A stretch of DNA of 64,000 nt from Asticcacaulis sp. (GTDB lineage: Bacteria; Pseudomonadota; Alphaproteobacteria; Caulobacterales; Caulobacteraceae): the NCBI GenBank assembly GCA_024707255.1, contig JANQAC010000001.1, positions 1,178,001-1,242,000 of the forward strand, given 5' to 3'. The first letter of the stretch is position 1; each line of letters opens with the position of its first letter. The notes under the pieces were generated by a model. It was not told where the DNA came from, ran no database searches, and saw only the letters and a program-made list of their open reading frames with translations. Positions 19,188 through 28,732 of the stretch are shown one piece after another. The position numbers and the translations under genes were made by a program.

Positions 19188-22163
19188 TTAGGCGAAGGCT
19201 TCATTCAAGAAGGTTTCGAGTTCTTTGAGGTGGCGGCTCATCGTGCCGGCGGCGGTCGAGGCCGAGGCCGGACGACCGACATAACGGGCGCGCTTGGCCT
19301 TGACGTTCAGGCGGTCGAGCGTCAGTTCCAGCCACGGCTCGACAAACGTCCAGCCGCCCATGTTCTTCGGCTCTTCCTGGCACCAGACCAGCTCGGCATT
19401 TTTGAAGCGGCCCAGTTCGGTCATCAGCGACTTCATCGGCCACGGATAAAACTGCTCAAGGCGCATCAGGTAGACGTCCTTGATCTGCTTCTTTTCGCGG
19501 TCTTCGAGCAGGTCGTAATAGACCTTGCCGGAGCACAGCACCACGCGGCGGATCTTGTCGTCCGCGGCGATCTTGATGCCGGAAACCTCTGGCCTGCGCT
19601 CGGCATCATCGTGCAGCACGCGGTGGAAGGACGAGCCCTCGGCGATTTCCGACAGCGACGAGACGGCCTTCTTGTGACGCAGCAGCGATTTCGGCGTCAT
19701 CAGGATCAGCGGCTTGCGGAACGGCCGGTGGATCTGGCGGCGCAGGATGTGGAAGTAGTTCGATGGCGTCGTGCAGTTGGCGACCTGCATATTGTCTTCG
19801 GCGCACATTTGCAGGAAACGCTCCAGGCGGGCCGAGGAGTGCTCCGGCCCCTGGCCTTCGTAGCCGTGCGGCAGCAGCATGACGAGACCCGACATACGCA
19901 GCCACTTGCGCTCACCCGAAGAGATGAACTGGTCGATGACGACCTGGGCGCCATTGACGAAGTCGCCGAACTGGCCTTCCCACAGGGTCAGCGTGTTCGG
20001 GTCGGCCAGCGAGTAGCCGTATTCGTAACCGAGGACCGCCTCTTCCGACAGGGCCGAATCGATGCCTTCATAGAGGGCCTGGCCGTCACGGATGTGGTTG
20101 AACGGGAAGTAGCGGTTTTCCGTGCGCTGATCGACAAAGGCCGAATGACGTTGGGAGAAGGTGCCGCGGATCGAGTCCTGACCTGACAGGCGGACCGGGA
20201 AGCCTTCATCCAGCAGCGAGGTGAAGGCGAGCGACTCGGCGGTGGCCCAGTCGAGGTTCTCGCCGGTCTCGATCATCTGGCGGCGCGCTTCCATGACGCG
20301 GCGCAGGGTCTTGTGGGCGTCGACATCGTTCGGGATCGTGGTGATCTTGGTGCCGAGTTCGACGAGCTTGGCGCGCGGCACCGAAGTGCTGCCCCGGCGC
20401 TCGTCTTCTTCCGGCAGGCCGAGGCCCGACCACTTGCCGTCCAGCCAGTCGGCCTTGGTGGCCTTGTAGGTCTTGCCGGCTTCGAATTCGGCATCAAGGA
20501 AGGCATCAAACTCGGCGATGAAGCCATCGACCTCACCTTGAGTCAGCACGCCCTCGGCGATCAGGCGCGACGAATAGAGTTCGCGCGTCGACGGATGGTC
20601 CTTGATCTTGGCGTACATCAGCGGCTGGGTGAATGTGGGGTCATCGCCTTCGTTATGGCCGAAGCGGCGATAACAGAACATATCGATGACCACGTCCTTG
20701 GCGAACTTCTGGCGGAACTCGGTCGCCATCTTGGCGGCGAAAACCACGGCTTCCGGATCGTCACCATTACAGTGCAGGATCGGCGCCCGGGCCATCAGGG
20801 CCACATCCGACGGATAGGGCGACGAGCGCGAATAGCGCGGCGCCGTGGTGAAGCCGATCTGGTTGTTGATGACGAAGTGCAGGGTGCCGCCGGTGCGGTA
20901 GCCCTTCAGGTCCATCAGGGCCAGACATTCCATGCCGACGCCCTGGCCGGCGAAGGCCGCGTCGCCGTGGATCAGCAGGCCCATGGCCATGCCGCGATCC
21001 GGCCCCTTTTCAGAAGCCAGGGTGGCGGCATCGGTCTGGCCGCGCAGATGGAAGGCTTGTTTGGCGCGCGTCTTGCCGAGCACGACCGGATTGACGATTT
21101 CAAGGTGCGACGGGTTGGCGGTTAGCGACAGGTGGACGGTGTTGCCGTCAAAGGCGCGGTCCGAAGAGGCGCCCATGTGGTACTTCACGTCCGACGAACC
21201 TTCGATATCGGCCGGCAGGGAAGACCCACCCTCGAATTCGTGGAACATGGCGCGGTAGGACTTGCCCATGACCGCCGTCAGGGTGTTCAGGCGGCCGCGG
21301 TGGGCCATGCCGAAGATGATGTCCTTAACGCCGAGCGCGCCGCCGCGCTTGATGATCTGCTCCAACGCCGGGATCATGGCCTCACCGCCATCGAGACCGA
21401 AGCGCTTGGTGCCGGGGAAGCGACGATGACAGAAGCGCTCGAAGCCCTCGGCCTCGATCAGCTTCTTGAGGATGGCGATCTTGCCTTCTTTCGTGAAGGA
21501 GATTTCCTTGTCGCGGCCTTCGATGCGTTCCTGGACCCACGCCTTTTCGGCCGGATCGGCGATATGCATGTACTGCACGCCGACATTGCCGCAATAGGTG
21601 CGGCGCACGATGGTGAGAATTTCCTTAAGGGTGGCCGATTCCAGGCCCAGCACGCCATCGATGAAGATGCTGCGGTCCATGTCGGCGGCAGTGAAACCCC
21701 AGTATTCCGGCGTCAGTTCCGGATTCTGATGCACCGGCTCCAGGCCGAGCGGATCGAGGTTCGATTGCAGGTGGCCGCGGATACGGAAGGCGCGGATCAG
21801 CATCAAAGCGCGGATCGAATCGCGCGAGGCGGCCTGCAGGTCAGCCGGCGAAACGCCCGGCGTCTTGGCGGCGATGGCCTTTTCGACCTTGGCCTGAACC
21901 GCCGGCCACACGCCATCCATCGCCGACATCAGCTCGTCGCGCGGCGTGTTGACCGGGTTCGCCCAGCCACCGACATTCGCGTTGGCGGCGACGTTTTCCG
22001 GCCGGTCCATGAGGGAATCGAAAAAGGCGCGCCATTCGGGAGAAACCGAATTGGGATCCTGCGCCCAGCGCTCCTGCATCATCTCGATGAAGATCGCGTT
22101 TGTGCCGTAGAGAAACGAGGTCTCGGCAAAGACCTGATTAAGCCGACTGGAATCGTCCGCCAT
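19188..22163 (-). CDS. sucA: 2-oxoglutarate dehydrogenase E1 component
   Basis: A 991-residue thiamine-diphosphate decarboxylase that starts the conversion of 2-oxoglutarate to succinyl-CoA. The N-terminal segment NQVFAETSFLYGTNAIFIE binds E2. Core motifs include FGMAHRGRLNTL, HLSLTANPSHLE, GDAAFAGQGV and FCYRRFGHNEGDDP. The last 200 residues carry LPHGYEGQGPEHSSARLER. The start MADDSSRL at 22163 fits relatives best, but in-frame ATG 22175 and TTG 22187 are possible and none has a good ribosome site. First gene after the terminator behind sucD. Confidence 0.96.
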   Translation of the reverse strand: MADDSSRLNQVFAETSFLYGTNAIFIEMMQERWAQDPNSVSPEWRAFFDSLMDRPENVAANANVGGWANPVNTPRDELMSAMDGVWPAVQAKVEKAIAAKTPGVSPADLQAASRDSIRALMLIRAFRIRGHLQSNLDPLGLEPVHQNPELTPEYWGFTAADMDRSIFIDGVLGLESATLKEILTIVRRTYCGNVGVQYMHIADPAEKAWVQERIEGRDKEISFTKEGKIAILKKLIEAEGFERFCHRRFPGTKRFGLDGGEAMIPALEQIIKRGGALGVKDIIFGMAHRGRLNTLTAVMGKSYRAMFHEFEGGSSLPADIEGSSDVKYHMGASSDRAFDGNTVHLSLTANPSHLEIVNPVVLGKTRAKQAFHLRGQTDAATLASEKGPDRGMAMGLLIHGDAAFAGQGVGMECLALMDLKGYRTGGTLHFVINNQIGFTTAPRYSRSSPYPSDVALMARAPILHCNGDDPEAVVFAAKMATEFRQKFAKDVVIDMFCYRRFGHNEGDDPTFTQPLMYAKIKDHPSTRELYSSRLIAEGVLTQGEVDGFIAEFDAFLDAEFEAGKTYKATKADWLDGKWSGLGLPEEDERRGSTSVPRAKLVELGTKITTIPNDVDAHKTLRRVMEARRQMIETGENLDWATAESLAFTSLLDEGFPVRLSGQDSIRGTFSQRHSAFVDQRTENRYFPFNHIRDGQALYEGIDSALSEEAVLGYEYGYSLADPNTLTLWEGQFGDFVNGAQVVIDQFISSGERKWLRMSGLVMLLPHGYEGQGPEHSSARLERFLQMCAEDNMQVANCTTPSNYFHILRRQIHRPFRKPLILMTPKSLLRHKKAVSSLSEIAEGSSFHRVLHDDAERRPEVSGIKIAADDKIRRVVLCSGKVYYDLLEDREKKQIKDVYLMRLEQFYPWPMKSLMTELGRFKNAELVWCQEEPKNMGGWTFVEPWLELTLDRLNVKAKRARYVGRPASASTAAGTMSRHLKELETFLNEAFA

Positions 22164-22354
22164 GTGTGCAACCATCGAGACGGCCAATTACGACACCGTC
22201 TCCCTTTCGCAATATGTAGTGTCCAACCACCCTTGGGGCTTGAGGACGATGTGGACCGTGGCCAATAACGACACCACGCTCCGGTTTTTTGGCCGGTTTT
22301 GGGCCGGCTATTTATATGCTGCCTGGCAAGCCACGCAGCAATAACCCTATTACA

Positions 22355-22392
22355 CGAAAATATGCCCCAGGGCCATAAGGCTCTGGGGCATA
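22355..22392 (-). terminator. Terminator between sucCD and sucAB
   Basis: TATGCCCCAG (22361-22370) pairs with CTGGGGCATA (22383-22392), with further pairing inside. On the minus strand the hairpin is followed by TTTTCG. It suggests that sucCD and sucAB are partly uncoupled. Confidence 0.7.
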
Positions 22393-22403
22393 AATCAGAC
22401 TAT

Positions 22404-23290
22404 TTAAAGACCCTTTAAAACGCTCAGAAGCGTTTCACCGAGCGCTGCCGGAGACGGGGCCACCTTGATGCCCGCCGCTTCCATGGCTGCGATCTTGTCT
22501 TCCGCGCCGCCCTTGCCGCCGGAGATGATGGCGCCGGCATGGCCCATACGGCGGCCCGGGGGGCCGTGCGCCCGGCGATGAAGCCGGCCATCGGCTTCTT
22601 GCGCCCGCGCTTGGCTTCGTCACGCAGGAACTGCGCGGCGTCTTCTTCGGCCGACCCGCCGATTTCGCCGATCATGATGATCGACTTGGTAGCTTCGTCG
22701 GCCAGGAACATTTCGGGGACGTCGATGAACTCGGTGCCCTTCACCGGATCGCCGCCGATGCCGACAGCGGTGGTCTGGCCGAGGCCGGCGTTCGTGGTCT
22801 GGAACACGGCTTCATAGGTGAGCGTGCCCGAGCGCGACACAACGCCGACCGAACCGGCCGAGAAGATGTTGCCCGGCATGATGCCGATCTTGCACTGGTT
22901 CGGCGTCAGCACGCCGGGGCAGTTCGGCCCGATCAGGCGCGACTTGGAGCCTTGCAGCGCCTTCTTGACCTTGACCATGTCCAGCACCGGAATGCCTTCG
23001 GTGATACAGACGATCAGTTCCATCTCGGCTTCGATCGCTTCGAGGATCGAGTCAGCGGCGAAGGGAGGCGGCACATAAATGGCGGTGGCGGTAGCGCCGG
23101 TGCGATCCTTGGCTTCGGCAACGGTGTCGAAGACCGGCAGACCGATATGGGTCTGGCCGCCCTTGCCCGGCGTAACGCCACCCATGACCTGGGTGCCGTA
23201 GGCGATCGCTTGCTCAGAGTGGAAGGTGCCTTGCGCGCCGGTGAAGCCCTGCGTGATGACCTTGGTGTTTTTATCGATAAGAACGGACAT
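22404..23290 (-). CDS. sucD: Succinyl-CoA synthetase alpha subunit, apparent frameshift
   Basis: Alpha subunit of the enzyme that makes ATP or GTP from succinyl-CoA. It has the CoA-binding N-terminus ([19 protein letters not shown]), the CoA site [20 protein letters not shown], and the region preceding the phospho-histidine. The given sequence shifts frame at [10 protein letters not shown]. Adding one C to the six-base run at 22558-22563 restores the expected [16 protein letters not shown] with the active-site histidine, and a normal C-terminus [11 protein letters not shown], for 295 residues. Likely a sequencing error because the gene is central. It starts six bases after sucC. Confidence 0.9.
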
Positions 23291-23296
23291 TGTGAC

Positions 23297-24503
23297 TTAA
23301 CCCTTCACAGCCTTGACGATCTTGGCGGCCGCATCGGCCAGATCGTTGGCGGCGATGACATTGAGGCCGCTCTCGTTGATGATCTTTTTGCCGAGTTCGA
23401 CATTGGTGCCTTCGAGGCGAACCACGAGCGGCACCTTCAGGCCCACTTCCTTGACGGCGGCGATGACGCCCTGCGCGATGATATCGCACTTCATGATACC
23501 GCCGAAGATGTTGACCAGGATGCCCTTCACCTTCGGATCGGAGGTGATGATCTTGAAGGCCGCGGTGACTTTTTCAGTGGTCGCGCCGCCGCCGACGTCG
23601 AGGAAGTTGGCGGGCTCGGAACCGTAGAGCTTGATGATGTCGAGCGTGGCCATGGCCAAACCGGCGCCATTGACCATGCAGCCGATTTCGCCGTCGAGGG
23701 CGATGTAGCTGAGGTCGAATTTCGAGGCTTCGATTTCCTTCTGGTCCTCTTCCGTTTCGTCGCGCAGGGCAACGATATCCGGATGGCGGAACAGGGCGTT
23801 GGAATCGAACGATACCTTGGCGTCAAGCACGATCAGCTTTTCATCACCCGTGATGATCAGCGGGTTGATTTCCAGCATGTCCATGTCCTTGGCATTGAAC
23901 GCCGCGTACAGTTGCTGGAGAAGCTTGGCGCCCTGCTTGGCGACATCGCCCTTGAGGTTAAGGGCCTTGGCGAGCGCACGGGTGTGGGTCGGCCAGACGC
24001 CGGTGGCGGGATCGATGGTGAAGGTGTGGATCTTCTCGGGCGTATTGTGGGCCACGTCTTCGATGTCCATGCCGCCTTCGGTCGAAGCGACGACCGAGAC
24101 CTTGGAAGACACGCGGTCAACCAGGAGCGACAGGTACAGTTCCTTGGCGATGTCGGCGCCTTCTTCGATATAGAGGCGGTTGACCTGCTTGCCGGCAGCA
24201 CCGGTCTGGTGGGTGACCAGCACGCGGCCAAGCATTTCATCGGCATTGGCCTTGACATCTTCCGGCGACTTGACGACGCGGACGCCGCCCTTGGCGTCAG
24301 CGCCCAGGCCCTCGAAGCGGCCCTTGCCGCGCCCGCCAGCGTGAATTTGCGATTTGACGACGAAAACCTTGGAGCCGGCTTCCGAAGCCAGTGGTCTTGG
24401 CGGCCTTCAGGGCCTCGTCGGGGGAGAAGGCGGCATATCCGCGCGGAACGGCAACGCCGAACTCTTTGAGGACGGCCTTGGCTTGATGCTCGTGAATGTT
24501 CAT
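23297..24503 (-). CDS. sucC: Succinyl-CoA synthetase beta subunit, apparent frameshift
   Basis: ATP-grasp beta subunit, partner of sucD. It starts [26 protein letters not shown]. The frame breaks after AKT. Removing one base near 24392 restores [28 protein letters not shown], which holds the nucleotide-binding glycine-rich loop, and joins the remainder ([12 protein letters not shown] ... [12 protein letters not shown]) for 401 residues, the normal length. A sequencing error is more likely than a dead gene. A candidate LacI-type operator lies 220 bases upstream. Confidence 0.9.
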
Positions 24504-24808
24504 GGAACCGATCTTGGCAATTTGCAGAACTTAGGGAAGTGCCCGCCAGACCAACCGAAATTGGCGCGACCGGCCCTGATGAGAGGGCGAACTCCGTTGT
24601 CCGTCCTAAGTGATCGGGCCGCTTTATAGAGAGCCGCGCGTCTGTGTGCAACTGCTCACACACATAAAATTGATGTTCGACGTGATTTTGATTGCGTGAT
24701 CTTTTGCTTGCCGCACAAACAATGGTAGCGCTACCGCAATGCCAGCCACGGCGACAGCGTTGTCAGACCGCTATCACCACATCGCTGAAAACGTATACGA
24801 TTTAAGGC
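24504..24808. promoter_or_regulatory. Upstream region of sucC with a LacI-type palindrome
   Basis: A 305-base region without a supported gene. It contains the perfect 12-base palindrome GGTAGCGCTACC (24724-24735) and a GTATAC-centred near-palindrome at 24788-24803. The sucC promoter must lie here, but I cannot assign its boxes. Confidence 0.45.
24723..24736. promoter_or_regulatory. Candidate LacI-family operator upstream of sucC
   Basis: TGGTAGCGCTACCG contains a perfect 12-base palindrome with a central CG, typical of LacI-family operators. From memory it resembles the xylose-regulator operator of Caulobacter. A close relative of this site lies in front of the semialdehyde dehydrogenase at 39030-39043. 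Confidence 0.5.
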
Positions 24809-25236
24809 TCAACCAAAGACCATCTGCCACATCAGGCGTCCCGGCAGGAAGGTGAAGAGGCCAGCCACCAGCAGGGCACCGACATAGAGGTTGATCGCCT
24901 GCTTGCGATGGGTGCGGATATCCTTTTTCCGCGCGGCATAGACCAGCAGCGGCACCACCACCAGGGTGATGCCCGATAGGATATGGATAAAGCTGAACTG
25001 GCCGTGATTGATGATCTTGATAAAGAGGAGGACACCGCCACCGTCATCATGAAGATCACCCACGTCCAGCCGAGGATGCGATGCAGGCCGGTGCCCTTGG
25101 GGCCGAATATCTGGATGGTGCCGATGACAAAGGCCGCCAGCGCCGCCAGAAGGTGAATCTGGATCACCAGCGGCACATGGCCGATCAGGGCCAGGTTCGG
25201 CAAGTGCGGATGGGCGTAGTGGTCGAGGAATGTCAT
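24809..25236 (-). CDS. DUF2306 membrane protein, apparent frameshift
   Basis: A reconstructed protein of about 142 residues with four membrane segments. The N-terminal half reads LIGHVPLVIQIHLLAALAAFVIGTIQIFGPKGTGLHRILGWTW. The C-terminal half, in another frame, reads FSFIHILSGITLVVVPLLVYAARKKDIRTHRK. Restoring one base near 25025-25031 joins them as TVAVSSLFIKIINHG. The conserved histidines at the helix ends are typical of DUF2306. Function unknown. It is divergent from the LytTR regulator. Confidence 0.75.
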
Positions 25237-25303
25237 GGAATATCCGTGAAAATGGGATGGCCTTTGAAAAGCGGATGCCCCATAAGACAGCGTTCAGTTC
25301 TGG

Positions 25304-26137
25304 ATGCCCGGCCCCATGCGTGAATCGCCCGACCTAATTCGTGAAATGCCGCCCCGCGCCGCTGGCGCTTCGTCAATGACACGCCTGATCATGACCATTG
25401 TCGGCCCTTACTGGCTGCGCACCTATGGCATCGCACTCGGCATGGCGTTGCTGCTCACCTTCACGGCCGCCAACGGGACGGACAGCGTGCCGCTGGTGGT
25501 CCGCTTCCCCTACTGGCTGATCCTGATGGTTTTCGGCACGCTGATCGCGCAGGTGACCGGCCGGATGCTCGACCGCTTTGCCAGCCTGAATCTGTGGCAG
25601 ACCATAGCGGTGATGATCGTCATCACCACGCCGCTGATCTCTGTCATGGTCTGGCTGGTGACGGCGACCTTCAACAGCGATCATGCGCTCGATCCGTCAC
25701 GCCTCGTTCGGCTGGTGGAACCCGTCCTGGTGATCACGGTGGCCATGGCGGCGCTGCACGTCCTGGTCAACGGCACACCCGCCCAGAGCCACGCCTTTGC
25801 GCCGGATGTGCAGACTGAACCGGGCGCGACTTTTCGTGAACGCCTGCCGTTCAAATTCCGCCATGCTGAAATTCACGCCCTGGAGGCCGAGGACCATTAT
25901 CTGCGTGTCCATACAGCCGCCGGCGACACCCTGATCCTGATGCGGCTTTATGATGCCATCCGCGAACTCGATGGCATCGAAGGCTCGCAGACACACCGGT
26001 CCTGGTGGGTGGCCAAGGCCGCCGTCATCGAAACGGTCCGCAGCAATGGCCGCGTCAGTTTCATGCTCAAGGACGGTCTGTCGGCACCCGTCAGCCGCGG
26101 CTTCGCCAAGGCCCTGAAACTGGACGGCTGGCTGTAA
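25304..26137 (+). CDS. Membrane-bound LytTR-domain transcriptional regulator
   Basis: A 277-residue protein with four membrane helices (residues about 38-160) followed by a C-terminal LytTR DNA-binding domain. The latter contains RHAEIHALEAEDHYLRVHTAAGDTLIL and THRSWWVAKAAVIETVRSNGRVSFMLKDGL. Such proteins act as one-component membrane regulators. Start uncertain: ATG 25304, 25316 or 25376 are possible, and none has a strong ribosome site. Divergent from the DUF2306 gene, which it may control. Confidence 0.83.
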   Translation: MPGPMRESPDLIREMPPRAAGASSMTRLIMTIVGPYWLRTYGIALGMALLLTFTAANGTDSVPLVVRFPYWLILMVFGTLIAQVTGRMLDRFASLNLWQTIAVMIVITTPLISVMVWLVTATFNSDHALDPSRLVRLVEPVLVITVAMAALHVLVNGTPAQSHAFAPDVQTEPGATFRERLPFKFRHAEIHALEAEDHYLRVHTAAGDTLILMRLYDAIRELDGIEGSQTHRSWWVAKAAVIETVRSNGRVSFMLKDGLSAPVSRGFAKALKLDGWL

Positions 26138-26138
26138 A

Positions 26139-26699
26139 TCAGTGCTGCGTCATCCGCACCATTGACCAGTCATAGCCGAGCGCGCGGGTCCGCGCCTCGA
26201 TCGTATTGCGCGTCAGTTCGTCCGGCTGGGCGGTGCGGCTGAGGAGCCATAGATAGCGGCCGGAAGGCTCACCGACGATCGACCATGAATAGTCATCCGC
26301 ATGGTCGAGCACCCAGTAATCGCCGACATAGAACGGGCCGAAGAAGGAGACCTTGAGCTTGGCATTATCGCTGCCGGGCACAATTTTGGCCTTGCCGTGG
26401 GCTGTCTTCACCGGTCCCGTGATGCTGCCTTTGCGGCAGGTGTTGATGACATCGATGCCACCATCGTCACGCTTGCGGTATTCGGCGGTCACGCCTTCGC
26501 AGTCCGTCTCGAAGCGGTTCTCATAGCGGCCGATCTCGTACCACAGGCCGATATAGCGCGTCGTGTCGACCGGCTTGGCCGGCTGCGGCACCGCCGCGTT
26601 GCCGACCGGCCCACCGGACACAAGGCTGGCGCAGGCGGTCAGGGCGAGGAAAGCGCCGCCGGCCACGGCGAGCGGAAATATCAGGCGGTTTGGCTTCAT
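26139..26699 (-). CDS. Lipocalin-family lipoprotein (Blc-like)
   Basis: A 186-residue outer-membrane lipocalin. The signal peptide ends in the lipobox LTAC. The barrel starts with the lipocalin motif RYIGLWYEIGRYENRFE and includes a conserved cysteine pair region (TDCEGVTAEY, INTCRKG). Bacterial Blc-type lipocalins bind fatty acids or lysophospholipids and help maintain the envelope. The start at 26699 excludes an upstream extension that lacks a signal peptide. The stop lies next to the convergent LytTR gene. Confidence 0.9.
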   Translation of the reverse strand: MKPNRLIFPLAVAGGAFLALTACASLVSGGPVGNAAVPQPAKPVDTTRYIGLWYEIGRYENRFETDCEGVTAEYRKRDDGGIDVINTCRKGSITGPVKTAHGKAKIVPGSDNAKLKVSFFGPFYVGDYWVLDHADDYSWSIVGEPSGRYLWLLSRTAQPDELTRNTIEARTRALGYDWSMVRMTQH

Positions 26700-26764
26700 C
26701 ACGACTCTCCGGATTATGCAGTTGCGCGAAAGGTCCGGTTTCCGCAATAAATATTCAATGTGGT

Positions 26765-27913
26765 CTATTCACCCTTATCCGGCAGGGTAAAGCTGAACAC
26801 GCTGCCCTCGCCCGGCTTGGAGCGCAGGCTGATATCACCGCCGCACAGCCGCACGAACTTGCGGCAGGTCGAAAGCCCGATGCCCGTGCCGATATAGTCG
26901 TCGAAGCTGTGCAGGCGCTGGAAGACCTGGAAAATGCGCTCATGGAACACCGGATCGATGCCGATACCGTTATCCGCCACGTCGAAGCGCCAGACCTTGC
27001 CCTCCTTGCGGGCCGAAACCGTGATTTGCGGTGTCTGGCTGCCGTCCTGGAACTTGAGCGCATTGCCGATCAGGTTTTGCAGCAGAACCCGCATCAGGGT
27101 CGGGCTGGTCCTGATCACCGGCAGGCTGGCGGCGGTCACCCGCGCCTGTTTTTCGGCAATCACATCGGCGAAATCCGGGATCAGTCCATCGAAAATTTTC
27201 TGGCAATCGACCGTTTCCAGCTTGACCTCTTCGCGGCCGATACGTGAAAACCCGAGGATGTCGCGGATCATCGTCTGTACACGGACGGCATTGTCGCGGA
27301 TGTATTCGGCATAGCCCAGGGCTGCGTCATCAAGCTGCCCGGCCACGCCTTCGGCCAGCAGGCCGGCATAGGCGTTCATCATGCGGACCGGTTCCTGCAT
27401 GTCGTGCGAGCAGACATAGGCGAAGCGTTCCAGTTCCTCGTTCGACTGGCGCAGATGGGCGTTAAGTTGCAGGATCTGCTGGCGCTGGGTGTAAAGGTCG
27501 AGATAGACCTTGACCTTGCTTTTCAGGATATCGGAATTGATCGGCTTGAAAATGTAATCGACGGCGCCGATCTCGGCGGCCTCAGTGGCGAAATGGTCTT
27601 CCTTGCTGATGGCGGTGACAAAGATGATAGGCACAGTCTGCATCGAGGGTCGCGTCTTCATCAGGCGGGCGGTCTCGAACCCATCCATTACCGGCATCTG
27701 AACATCGAGCAGGACAATGGCGAAGTCTTCTTTCAGCACCAGGTCCAGCGCCTTTTCACCCGAATCAACCGTGGCGATATCTGCACCCAGCGGTTTCAGC
27801 AGGGCTTCAGTCGCCAGCAGGTTTTCCCAGCGGTCATCGACAATCAGGATTTTAGGTTTGGCCACGCCGAAGCTGTCCTGGGCGTCGCCGCGAAGGCTGT
27901 TCATTGCGCTCAT
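26765..27913 (-). CDS. Receiver-histidine kinase protein (response regulator domain followed by HisKA-HATPase)
   Basis: A 382-residue cytoplasmic signalling protein. An N-terminal receiver domain (KPKILIVDDRWENLLATEALL, phospho-Asp in FAIVLLDVQMPVMDGF, lysine in YIFKPI) is followed by a coiled linker. A HisKA box comes next (ERFAYVCSHDMQEPVRMMNAYAGLL, with the phospho-histidine), then a HATPase domain with LIGNALKFQ, VADNGIGID and GTGIGLSTCRKFVRLCGG. No sensory input domain is visible, so it probably takes signals through the receiver. It follows the CheY-like/CheZ-like pair on the same strand, separated by repeat copy 2. Confidence 0.9.
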   Translation of the reverse strand: MSAMNSLRGDAQDSFGVAKPKILIVDDRWENLLATEALLKPLGADIATVDSGEKALDLVLKEDFAIVLLDVQMPVMDGFETARLMKTRPSMQTVPIIFVTAISKEDHFATEAAEIGAVDYIFKPINSDILKSKVKVYLDLYTQRQQILQLNAHLRQSNEELERFAYVCSHDMQEPVRMMNAYAGLLAEGVAGQLDDAALGYAEYIRDNAVRVQTMIRDILGFSRIGREEVKLETVDCQKIFDGLIPDFADVIAEKQARVTAASLPVIRTSPTLMRVLLQNLIGNALKFQDGSQTPQITVSARKEGKVWRFDVADNGIGIDPVFHERIFQVFQRLHSFDDYIGTGIGLSTCRKFVRLCGGDISLRSKPGEGSVFSFTLPDKGE

Positions 27914-28018
27914 AGGGTCTCTCACCAGCACTTTAAGCCGACTCACACCCCGGCTTGCGGCGGCCCCGCGCAGACTATGCTACCGCAACCTGGCGGTGAA
28001 ATCACAATTTGGTTTTCA

Positions 28019-28124
28019 GGTCGTAAGGATTAATTCGGGTTGTGATGGGCCTACCTCATCGCAACCCACAGCGTGCGACCGCGCGCCGCCGCCAGTGCAG
28101 CGAGCCTGCGCGGCCTCTGAGCGC
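28019..28124 (-). repeat. Intergenic structured repeat element, copy 2
   Basis: Reverse-strand copy of the element at 12590-12692. The same 24-base block follows the stop codon of the CheZ-like gene after one base. A hairpin GGGTTG..GATG/CATC..CAACCC (28037-28067) and the conserved end GGTCGTAAGGAT (28019-28030, plus strand) follow. The inner sequence differs from copy 1 but keeps paired segments. Confidence 0.65.
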
Positions 28125-28125
28125 A

Positions 28126-28722
28126 TTAAGCGAACAGGACGTCGATATCCGCCTGATTCGTTTCAGGCCCATCCAGCGCCGGGCCATTGAGCAGCAAATT
28201 CTGGGCACGGAGTTCGGCAGCCGTCAGATCGGCGGCGGCCACTTCCTCGCCGATGCCGACCACGGCGGCCAGGTCAGCCACCCGCGCCTCGATCTGATTC
28301 AGCAACCGGACGATCTTGGAAATACGCTGGCCGGTGATGTCCTGGAAGGCGCAGGCCTCGAACATCTTCATCACCTCGTCGGTGATGCGGCCGGCCAGTT
28401 GCGGATCCGCAGCATCGAGCGCCATCACGCTTTCCGCCGCCGTCATGATGGTATTGGTGGCGCTTTCCGTATCCTGTGTGATGGCCGCCAGTTCGGCGCC
28501 GGCGTTAGAAAAAGCGCCATTGGGGTTCAGGTCGCTGATCTCCGCCCGCGCCTGGGCAATGGAATCGGCAATCGCCTGGAAATCCTGCGAGCGGCGGGTA
28601 TCGAGCTTGAGGTAGAATCTGTGCAGCAAGCCGACCAGGGTTTCTGAGTGCTGCATCAGATCCATCAGGCGGGACAGGTCGCCGTCGGGATCGAGGCGGC
28701 GGAGGGGTATACACGAGGACAT
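28126..28722 (-). CDS. CheZ-family phosphatase-like protein
   Basis: A 198-residue, mostly helical protein of the CheZ family, which speeds dephosphorylation of CheY-type receivers. The diagnostic catalytic segment CAFQDITGQRISKIV, with the active glutamine, is at about residues 120-134. A flexible region and a short C-terminal tail QADIDVLFA resemble the CheY-docking helix. The start at 28722 lies just after the upstream CheY-like gene. The partner is probably that CheY-like protein, and no other chemotaxis genes are nearby. Confidence 0.82.
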   Translation of the reverse strand: MSSCIPLRRLDPDGDLSRLMDLMQHSETLVGLLHRFYLKLDTRRSQDFQAIADSIAQARAEISDLNPNGAFSNAGAELAAITQDTESATNTIMTAAESVMALDAADPQLAGRITDEVMKMFEACAFQDITGQRISKIVRLLNQIEARVADLAAVVGIGEEVAAADLTAAELRAQNLLLNGPALDGPETNQADIDVLFA

Positions 28723-28732
28723 GGGAACAAAC

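Noticed and set aside
18147..20186. A 679-codon plus-strand frame across sucB and sucA
   Set aside because: It spans the antisense of two clear genes and their gap, with threonine/alanine-rich low-complexity translation. Shadow frame.
22404..22419. TTAA-N7-TTAA at the end of sucD
   Set aside because: It lies within coding sequence at the 3' end, lacks the final C of the CtrA consensus and has no gene start nearby.
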